A stretch of DNA of 25,021 nt from an uncultured Paracoccaceae bacterium (GTDB lineage Bacteria; Pseudomonadota; Alphaproteobacteria; Rhodobacterales; Rhodobacteraceae): assembly GCA_937900975.1 (NCBI GenBank), contig CALCPC010000663.1, positions 1 to 25,021 of the forward strand, given 5' to 3'. Position 1 is the stretch's first letter. Each line of letters starts with the position of its first letter. The notes beneath the pieces are model-generated. The model saw nothing but the letters and a program-made list of their open reading frames with translations, had not been told where the DNA came from and ran no database searches. Below are positions 15,200 to 22,700 of the stretch, one piece after another. Position numbers and translations under genes: made by a program.

Positions 15200-15244
15200 G
15201 CAGATGACAGGGGTGCAGATGACAGGGGTGCAGATGTCAGGGGT
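15200..15244. repeat. 15-bp tandem repeat in the spacer before sulfotransferase A
   Basis: The unit GCAGATGACAGGGGT occurs at 15200-15214 and 15215-15229, with a one-base variant at 15230-15244. It lies in the 177-bp gap between the fusion gene and the sulfotransferase. The rest of the gap (15162-15338) shows nothing else recognisable. A short Cys-rich frame across it is the product of the repeat. Confidence 0.9.
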
Positions 15245-15338
15245 GCGGGGCGCCGGGCAAACTGCCCAACAGCAGCACCCCGCCAAACTGCAAACCGCCT
15301 TTGGCCGGGTCTAGGGCTAGGGCTGGGCGCCTGCGGGC

Positions 15339-18300
15339 TCATGGCAGCCAGGACCACAGCTCGACCTCGAAGAAGCGCACGATGATGCGGGTGAAGACCT
15401 GCCAGACCGGGCGTTCCTCGACCGCGATCTTGCCGTGCCCGGTCATATTGGCGGCGAGTTTCGCCTCTTCGTTCGGCACTTCGACCAGGACGCGGATGAC
15501 GCGGCCGAACTCCCGCTCCTCGGCCTTGGGCGCGAGGCGCTGGACGGTGCCGTAAAAGCTGAACCCGGTATCGGCCCAGGAGCGCAGTTCGACCTCGGCG
15601 CCAAGCTTGACCTCCTCGATCGAGGTCTCGGGCACTTCGATCTCGGCGATCACGGTGCGGTTGTCTTCGAGCTCGGCGAAAAGCCCGCCCTCGGGCAGAT
15701 AGGTGCCGATGGGCGCCAGCGGCTGGTCTTCGGGGCGCACCACCTGGCCTTGGCTGGTCGCGGTCACGAAGGTCTGGTCGAGCTTGAGCCGCGCGAAGGC
15801 CAGGTCCTCCTGGTGTTTGGCGATCTCGGCGCGGGCGGCGGCAATCTCGGAGGGCGTCGCCTCGGCCCGGGCGAGGTCGAGCTCGGCGATGGCCTCGTTG
15901 ACCCCCGCCTCGGCCAGGCGCAGGTCGGCGCGGGCATCCTCGACCGCCGTGCCCGTTGTCGTGCCGGCAGAGAAGAGCCGCTCGGCCTGGGCCAGATCGG
16001 CGGCCTCGATCTCGGCGCGCACCTGGGCGGAGGCGAGCTTTTTCTCGGCCACCGCGATGGTCTGCGCCGAGGGTCCGTCAAGAAGGCCCTGAAGCTCGGC
16101 ATTCAATTGCAGGATCTCGGCCTCGCGCACGGCGATGTCGCGTTTTTCGTCCCAGTTCGAGAGCACGGCCATGACAGCGCCGGTCTCGACCCAGTCGCCC
16201 TCGGCGACGCGCAGCTCGGTGATCTCGCCATCGGTGCGGGTGCGCACCTCGGCGCGGTCGAGCGGCTGGATCACGAACTCCCCGCCCACCTCGAAGGCCC
16301 AGGGGCGGAAGGCGAGCCAGATCAGCCCCGCCAGGATCAAGAGCCAGACAAAGCGGCGGATCCAGCGGCCGCGGCGGCGCGGGCGGTGGGTGCCCATCTG
16401 CAGGACGCGGTCCAGATCGTCCGAGCCGCCGGGGTTCGGGTTCACCTCGCGCGGGGGTTTCTTGCGCCGCGCGGGCCGGTTGCCGGAGGCCGGGGCCAGC
16501 GGCTGGCCCGGCGCGTAGATATCGTCTGGGGTGCGGGGCTCGGCGGCCATATGGGTCACCTCCGGTTTGGGGGGGATGGGCGCGGACGTCTCGCCAGAGG
16601 CGCGCATGATGGACGTCTCGCCAGAGGCGCGCGCGGGCGTGTCGAGGCGCAGCGGTGCTGCAGTTTGGGCCGCAGGTTTGCGGCGCCCGAACAACGCGGC
16701 CAGCCAGCCGCGCCGCGGCGCGGCCAGCGCAGCGCTGCCATCCCGCGCCGTCCCGGCATGATTATCATAAAGCGCCGTTCCGGCGCGGTCATTATAGAGC
16801 GCCGTTCCGGCGCGGCGCGCGGTGTTGGGGTCGTCGGTGTCGGGCAGCGGGGCCAGCACATCGTCAAGCCCCGGCGACCGCGGCGCGTTGGGATCGGCGG
16901 GGCGGGCCTTGCCCCCCGACAGCGCATCGAGGAAATCGGCGTCCTCCTCGGCCTCTTCGGCGGCGGGGTCGGCATCGTCCGAGAGAAGATCGTCCAACTC
17001 ATCGGCAAAAGGATCGCGTGGGGTGCCGCCTTCGCCACTGCTTTCCACAGTCTGGGTGGGGTCGAGGCGCAGCACCGGCGGCTCCACCGGCGCGTCGAGC
17101 AGGCTTTTGAGGAAGCTTTCGTGATCGTCTTCCTCGGTGCTCTCTGCGATGTCGTCCTCGGTCAGATCGTCGCCGAGCAGCGCGTCGAGCGCGGCGGCAT
17201 CCTCGTCATCGGCGCTGCCGTCGGACGGGGCTGGCGCGCCCGGTTTATCGGCCTTGCTCATCGCCGCCGTTTGGGGGGTTACGGTGCCTGAAATGCCAGT
17301 ATCTGCAGTGCCAGCGTTTGTGATCACGGTGTCGGGCGTGGCCGCGCGGGGTGTCGCGTCTGCGTCAGCAGACGCGCGCGGTGTTGCGGTGTCGTCTGCG
17401 TCAGCAGACGCGCGCGGTGTTGCGGTGTCGTCTGCGTCAGCAGACGCGCGCGGTGTTGCGGTGTCGTCTGCGTCAACAGACGCGCGGGGTGTCGCGGTGT
17501 CGTCTGCGTCAGCGGACGCGCGAAGTGTTGCGTCCTCGTCGGCGGATGCGCGCAGCGTCGCATCGGCGGTTTTGACGGTTTTGGCGACCGAACTTGAAAT
17601 CGGGCCGGACGCCGCAGCTGGGGCGGGGCGGGGCGAATTGGTGCGGGGCGTGTCGGTGCGGTCGTCTGTCATCGCCTCTTTTCCGACCTCTTGATGCCCA
17701 TCCGCGCCGGTCCCCTCTCTGTCATACCCACTTGCGGCCCCTCTTGAGGCCCCACTTGCGGCCCCTCTTGAGGCATCGTCCGCCGCCTCCCCGGCGGTGC
17801 GCTGCGTCCGGGCATCCGTCAGCGCCGGGGCCACCAGACCGGGGCTCGCCCAACCGGGAGCCACCAGACCGGCGGCCGGGGCGATCGGCGCTGCCGGGCC
17901 TGCTGGCGGCCGCTTGGGTGCCATCGGGCGGGGGCGTGATTTTGTCCGCTTTGCGGCCACCTGATGCCGCCGGTTCCGCAAGCTGAGGAAGAAATACACC
18001 AGCATCGCAAGCACGAGGCAGAACAGAACAACCCCCGTGCCCTGGAACTGACGCTCCAACGCGAAGGCCACACCGCTGAGAATCGAATAAACCAAAACCG
18101 CGATAAAGGCGACTGACAGCACCACATAAAGCACCATCAAACCGCCCTCGACCGGGCCGAGACCGGCGGGAATCGGCCGCCGGGTGATCAAAAGTTCCGT
18201 CAATTTGAACGCATGTTCGCGCAAATGCGGCCGGCCAAGCCGCGCCGACAGCCATTTGCACCCATCCATCGGCAACAGCGGATTGGCCACGAACAGAAAC

Positions 18301-18917
18301 GAGGTCAGCCCGGTCAGCCCGAAGGCCAGGCAAACATCCGCCAGCCCCGATCCGGTGCGCCGCAGCATCGACCAGCAGAAGATGCCGATGGCAAACAGCG
18401 CCAGCTTGGCCAAAAGCGAGGTCGCATAACAGATCCGCCGGTCATGCAGGTCGAGCGTGCGGATCGGGCTGCGGTCGACATAGAATTTGGGGATGATGCC
18501 GAATTTGAGCTTAAAGCCGAACTCGCGGGAATCAGCGCGGTAATAGCCCATGACGGTGCCAAGCGAGAGCTTGGTGACCAGATTGGCGGTGAACATGCCG
18601 ACCAAAACCGCCTGCCAGAACCCCAAACTGGCGAAAACCCGCCCAACATGATCGGTCAGCGCATGCCAGTTGAACAGGACCGAGGCCAGCGCCACCAGCG
18701 CCAGCGGCACGATCAAATGGCTGAGAAACCGCACCGGGGCCAGAAAATCGGCCCAAGCGCGGAACATCGCGGCCGGATCGAAGAACGGATAGGTGAAAGG
18801 CGCGCGCGGGCGATCGGGCGGCGGACCGATGGGGCGGTCGAAATCGGGGCCGAAATCTTTGCCGCGGCGCAGGCTGCGGCTCTCGGCATCTCGATCGGCA
18901 AATGTGCTTAAATCCAT
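15339..18917 (-). CDS. Fusion of a degenerate M50-type membrane domain and a HlyD-type adaptor
   Basis: This is a 1192-residue membrane protein in three parts. Residues 60-315 form a polytopic domain with the layout of site-2-protease/M50 proteins: NPLLPMDG (212-219, Asp218) matches the second metal motif. However, the place expected for HExxH reads NLVTK (112-116), so it is probably not a protease. Residues 330-840 are a low-complexity, acidic and Ala/Pro-rich linker with several in-frame repeats. A helix at about 855-870 leads to a HlyD/RND-adaptor domain with a lipoyl-like half (FVIQPLDRAEVRTRTDGEI), a long coiled coil, and a beta-barrel ending in SWLP. M50-like/HlyD fusions are known in secretion contexts. 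The start at 18917 follows AGGG. It is divergent from the synthase-side genes and leads the sulfotransferase operon, suggesting export or assembly of their product. Confidence 0.8.
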   Translation of the reverse strand: MDLSTFADRDAESRSLRRGKDFGPDFDRPIGPPPDRPRAPFTYPFFDPAAMFRAWADFLAPVRFLSHLIVPLALVALASVLFNWHALTDHVGRVFASLGFWQAVLVGMFTANLVTKLSLGTVMGYYRADSREFGFKLKFGIIPKFYVDRSPIRTLDLHDRRICYATSLLAKLALFAIGIFCWSMLRRTGSGLADVCLAFGLTGLTSFLFVANPLLPMDGCKWLSARLGRPHLREHAFKLTELLITRRPIPAGLGPVEGGLMVLYVVLSVAFIAVLVYSILSGVAFALERQFQGTGVVLFCLVLAMLVYFFLSLRNRRHQVAAKRTKSRPRPMAPKRPPAGPAAPIAPAAGLVAPGWASPGLVAPALTDARTQRTAGEAADDASRGAASGASRGAASGYDREGTGADGHQEVGKEAMTDDRTDTPRTNSPRPAPAAASGPISSSVAKTVKTADATLRASADEDATLRASADADDTATPRASVDADDTATPRASADADDTATPRASADADDTATPRASADADATPRAATPDTVITNAGTADTGISGTVTPQTAAMSKADKPGAPAPSDGSADDEDAAALDALLGDDLTEDDIAESTEEDDHESFLKSLLDAPVEPPVLRLDPTQTVESSGEGGTPRDPFADELDDLLSDDADPAAEEAEEDADFLDALSGGKARPADPNAPRSPGLDDVLAPLPDTDDPNTARRAGTALYNDRAGTALYDNHAGTARDGSAALAAPRRGWLAALFGRRKPAAQTAAPLRLDTPARASGETSIMRASGETSAPIPPKPEVTHMAAEPRTPDDIYAPGQPLAPASGNRPARRKKPPREVNPNPGGSDDLDRVLQMGTHRPRRRGRWIRRFVWLLILAGLIWLAFRPWAFEVGGEFVIQPLDRAEVRTRTDGEITELRVAEGDWVETGAVMAVLSNWDEKRDIAVREAEILQLNAELQGLLDGPSAQTIAVAEKKLASAQVRAEIEAADLAQAERLFSAGTTTGTAVEDARADLRLAEAGVNEAIAELDLARAEATPSEIAAARAEIAKHQEDLAFARLKLDQTFVTATSQGQVVRPEDQPLAPIGTYLPEGGLFAELEDNRTVIAEIEVPETSIEEVKLGAEVELRSWADTGFSFYGTVQRLAPKAEEREFGRVIRVLVEVPNEEAKLAANMTGHGKIAVEERPVWQVFTRIIVRFFEVELWSWLP
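16584..16632 (-). repeat. Two-copy 27-bp in-frame repeat in the fusion linker
   Basis: Identical 22-bp cores at 16584-16605 and 16611-16632 give a 27-bp period. Each contains the small dyad CGCC-AGA-GGCG and encodes RASGETS. Confidence 0.85.
16744..16815 (-). repeat. 27-bp in-frame repeat in the fusion linker (two good copies, one diverged)
   Basis: Exact 18-bp cores at 16771-16788 and 16798-16815 carry the dyad GCGCCG-TTC-CGGCGC, with a diverged copy from about 16744. The period is 27 bp, and the array encodes the repeated RAGTALY element. Confidence 0.85.
17359..17568 (-). repeat. 36-bp in-frame tandem repeat in the fusion linker
   Basis: Units start at 17359, 17395, 17431, 17467 and 17503, with a degenerate sixth near 17539. 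The first three are identical and the fourth and fifth carry a few changes. The dyad CGTCTGC-GTCA-GCAGACG spans each unit junction. The encoded 12-residue unit is of the type ASADADDTATPR, roughly residues 450-519 of the fusion. Confidence 0.93.
17727..17772 (-). repeat. 24-bp in-frame repeat in the fusion linker
   Basis: Two nearly identical 24-bp units start at 17727 and 17751. Each contains the dyad CCTC-TT-GAGG and encodes SRGAASGA. Confidence 0.85.
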
Positions 18918-18969
18918 TTCACCCTGCACTTTCTTCCGCCAAATTTACGACACTCTTCCAGCCTAGTGC

Positions 18970-18999
18970 CTTGTGACAAGACACCCAGACTGTTAGCAT
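18970..18999 (+). promoter_or_regulatory. Candidate promoter in the divergent spacer
   Basis: TTGTGA (18971-18976), then 17 bp, then TAGCAT (18994-18999) forms a reasonable sigma70-like promoter pointing right, 34 bp before the next gene. A palindrome CTTGT-G-ACAAG (18970-18980) overlaps the -35 element and could be an operator. The 104-bp spacer 18930-19033 must serve both divergent genes. Confidence 0.45.
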
Positions 19000-19033
19000 T
19001 TGCAACGTAAACGCCCAAGCAGAAAGCACGTCC

Positions 19034-19627
19034 ATGATGTCCGATCCTGTATCTTCCTCCACTGAACCGAAAACTGCGGCATCGGTAGGGCAGGACGCAC
19101 ATGCTGCGCCGCAAAATAATTCCACGCCTCCGCCGGCAGGGGACGCCCCCGCCTCCTCCGCGCCGACAGGCGCGCGCAGCCGTCGGGCCGGCAAGTCGGA
19201 TGCTTTAAAGGAGATGCGTGGACAAAATGTGTCCACCGAAGAAATCGAAGGCAATTTGACCGAAGCCAAGGGGCGGGCGCGCAAGGTCAAAAGCCAGATG
19301 ACGGCATCCGAAGGCGACAGCCAGGACCGCCGCGTCCAGATGATGGCCAAGCTGCGGACGCTGCTGGTCAAAACCCCCGCCGACGACAATGGCATGGTGC
19401 CGGGCACGCCCTTCACCCAGGCCGGCGTCGCGCGGATGATGACCATGCTCGGCAAACGCTCGGGCGAGGGCGGCAGCGGCAAGCTTGCGGCGGGCATGGA
19501 GAAGTTCCTTTCCCCCGACAGCCCCGACGAAGAAACGATCTCCGGCGCGAGCGTGAAGAAGTTGCAAGCCCTCGCCAAACGCACGGAGGCGATGAAGGAC
19601 CAGGTGAAGAAGCGTCAAAAAGGCTAG
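19034..19627 (+). CDS. Hypothetical basic protein upstream of the polyketide-type synthase
   Basis: I do not recognise a family. The protein has 197 residues (196 if the ATG at 19037 is used). Residues 1-55 are a Ser/Pro/Ala-rich, probably disordered N-terminus. Residues 58-110 are charged and helical, residues 115-160 include a Gly-rich stretch with GMVPGTPFTQAGVARMM, and the Lys-rich helical tail ends in KKRQKG. There is no signal peptide or membrane segment. It is divergent from the M50-like/HlyD fusion and ends 110 bp before the synthase start, so a role tied to that system is plausible. Codon use and GC content look native. The ribosome site is weak. It could be a small accessory or nucleic-acid-binding protein, but nothing proves this. 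Confidence 0.7.
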   Translation: MMSDPVSSSTEPKTAASVGQDAHAAPQNNSTPPPAGDAPASSAPTGARSRRAGKSDALKEMRGQNVSTEEIEGNLTEAKGRARKVKSQMTASEGDSQDRRVQMMAKLRTLLVKTPADDNGMVPGTPFTQAGVARMMTMLGKRSGEGGSGKLAAGMEKFLSPDSPDEETISGASVKKLQALAKRTEAMKDQVKKRQKG

Positions 19628-19737
19628 CGTATTTTGGTGCGGGTGTTCCCATTCCCGCGGTGACGGATGTCACAGGGCGCGCGTAATCGGTCGCGTATTG
19701 TGAAGTCGGAAACCTGAAAGCAGTAGGTATATCGCCG

Positions 19738-22700
19738 ATGACCCTTGATCAGCGCTCTCCCGGCGCGCCATCCGCTATTGCATTTTCCGCCTCGGTGCTG
19801 GCGCCGGTGGGCTTGGCGCCGGTGCGCGTGTTGCGCAGCGCCGCCCGCGCGGGCGCGCTCGGCGTCTTTACCGCCCGCGTTCCGGATCCGTCCGCTGGGC
19901 AAAGCGCCGATGCAGGCACCGACGCAGCAACCGTCGCAGCAACCGATCCTGGGACCGTTCTGGCCGCGCTGGCCGCTGCCGGGGTGGCGCAGTACGGCAT
20001 CCGGGTTGAGACGGCGGCGGCGCTGAAGGCGGTTTCCGCCGCAATTTCAGGGGCAATCTCGGCGGCGGGTCCCGCGCCCGCGCAACTGATCGCCGCGCCT
20101 GCCGCGCTTCTTGGGGCGGCGGCGGCGGTGACGCGGCTGAAAAAGGCCGGGGTCGCGATTTACGCCGAAATCCTGCGCTGGGACGCGGCGGCCGAGAAGC
20201 TGGCGCCGAAACTCGCGGGCTATGTGTTGAAGGGCCATGAATGCGGCGGGCTGGTCAGCGAGCAGACCACCTTCGTGCTGTTGCAGGAGGCGCGCGCCAA
20301 GACCGATTTGCCCTTGCTGGTCCAGGGCGGGATCACGCCCGAGACGGCGGCGGCGGCTTATGTCGGCGGGGCCGCTGGGGTCGTGCTCGACGATCAGATC
20401 CTGTTGATGGACGAGGCGGGGTTCGACGACCCCGCGCTGCGCCGCCGGATCCAGGGTTTCTCGGGCTCTGAGACGCTGCAGGTGGAGCATCCCGAAGGGG
20501 TGTTCTATCTGCGCGGGCTCGACCGGCCGGGCGCCAAGATGACCGAGCGGTTCACCGATATCCTGCGCGAGACGCCCGAGGCGATGGCCGGGATCGCGGC
20601 CGGGTTTTCCTGGGCGACGGGGTCGGCGGTGATGCCGGGCGGGCAGGGGCTGGCGCTGGCCGCGCCGCTGGCCGCGCGTCACCGCACCGTCGGGCGGTTT
20701 CTGGCCGCGATCCGCACGGCCGTGATCGATCTGCCGCCCGCAGCCCAGGCCCGCAAAGCCTTTGCCGAGGATGCGCCGCTGGCGCGCAGCTTCGGCACCC
20801 GCTATCCGATCATGCAGGGGCCGATGACGCGGGTCTCGGACGTGTCGGATTTCTCGGCCCGCGTGGCCGAGGGCGGCGCGCTGCCCTTCACAGCCTTGGC
20901 GCTGCTGCGCGGCGCGCAGGTCGAAAAGCTTTTGGAGACGACCCGCGATCAGATCGGCGGCCGGCCCTGGGGCGTCGGCATGCTGGGCTTTGCCGCGACC
21001 GAGGTCCTAAAACCGCAATTCGATGCGGTCGACCGGATCCGGCCCGATTTCGCCATCGTCGCGGGCGGGCGGATCAACCAGGTCAATTGGTTCGAGGAGC
21101 GCGGCATCCCCGCCTTCGTCCATGCCTCGACCGCGGGCATCATCACCCATTACCTCGAAGAGGGCGCGCGCTGTTTCATCATCGAGGGGCGCGAATGCGG
21201 CGGCCATATCGGCCCGCTCTCGTCTTTCACGCTCTGGGGTTCGGTCGTCGAGGCGCTTCGCGACAACCCGGTGATCCGGCGCGATGGCAAACGGGTGCGC
21301 ATCGTCTTCGCCGGCGGCATCCACGACCGGGTGTCCGCCGCGATGGCCGCCACGATCGGTGAGCCTTTGGCCGCCCAAGGCGTCGAGATCGGCGTTCTGA
21401 TGGGTACGGGCTATCTTTTCACCCGCGAAATCGTCGAGGCCGGCGCCATTGTGCCCGATTACCAGGCGGTGGCGCTGGCCTGCGACGGCACGCAGGCGCT
21501 TTGGGAGGGACCGGGTTTCGCCAGCCGCTGTGCGGTGACGCCGATCACCGAAGAGTTTCGCGCCAAGAAACGGACGATGGAGGCCTCCGGCGCCTCCGTG
21601 CCCGAGGTGCGCGAGGCGTTGGAGGAGATTTCCCTCGGCCGGCTTCGCATGGCCACCAAGGGGCTGGCGCGGACTGGCCCTGAGAAAAAGCTGACTGAAA
21701 TCGGGCCCGAGCAGCGCCAGGAAGAGGGCATGTATATGATCGGCCAGGTCGCGGCGCTCCGCGACCAGGTTGGCACCATCGCCGAATTTCACGAGGAGGT
21801 CTCGGCAGGCTCCGGCGCGCATCTTGACGCCTTCGCCGTCCAAAAGGTGCCCGCCGCCGCCGCCGAGCCGGCGCCGCCCCCCGCCGATATCGCGATTGTC
21901 GGCATGGGCAGCCTGCTGCCGGGATCCGAGACGCTGGCGCAATACTGGCGCCGGATCCTGTCGGGGCAGAGCGCGATTCGCGAAATCCCCGAGGACCGCT
22001 GGGATCTCGACGCCTATTTCGACGCCGACCGCAGCGTCCGCGACCGGGTCTATTCGCGCCGGGGCGGGTTTTTGTCGGACATCCCCTTCGATCCCTTGGC
22101 CTACGGCATCCCGCCGACGACGCTGGGCTCGGTCGATCCGATGCAGCTTTTGTCGCTGGAACTGGTCAAGGACGTGCTGGCCGACAGCGGCGAGGCGGAG
22201 CGGGCGGACCGCAACCGCGTTTCGGTCATGCTGGGTTTTTCGGGCGGCATCGGCGAGACCGGCGGGCATTACGTCGCGCGGTCCGAGCTTTTGCGTCTTT
22301 TCGGCGACAGCATCCCCGAGGAGATCCTGGCCAAGCTGCCGGAATGGACCGAGGACAGTTTCGCCGGCACGCTGCCCAATGTCTCGGCTGGCCGCGCGGC
22401 CAACCGGTTCGATTTCGGCGGCACCAATGTGACGGTCGATGCGGCCTGCGGCTCATCGCTCGCCGCGATCTACCAGGGCGTGATGGAGCTGGAGAGCCGG
22501 CGCGCCGATTTCGTGATCGCGGGCGGGATCGACACGCAACAGGCGCCCTTTGGCTATCTGTGCTTTGCCAAGACCGGCGCGCTCAGCCCGCGCGGCGTCT
22601 GCAACACCTTCGACAAGCGCGCCGATGGGATCGTGATTTCCGAAGGGCTGGCGGCCATCGGGTTGAAGCGGCTCGGCGATGCCGAGGCCGCGGGCGACCG

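Noticed and set aside
15098..15286. Small Cys-rich peptide gene (62 residues, minus strand)
   Set aside because: The Cys/Pro pattern is produced by the 15-bp tandem repeat, and it overlaps the start of the sulfotransferase in another frame.
15435..17291. A 618-codon open frame on the plus strand
   Set aside because: It is antisense to the HlyD part and linker of the large fusion, has no recognisable motif, and the opposite strand gives a clear adaptor protein.
18545..18620. Active zinc metalloprotease site in the M50-like domain
   Set aside because: No HExxH is present; the aligned position reads NLVTK, so a working protease is not supported.
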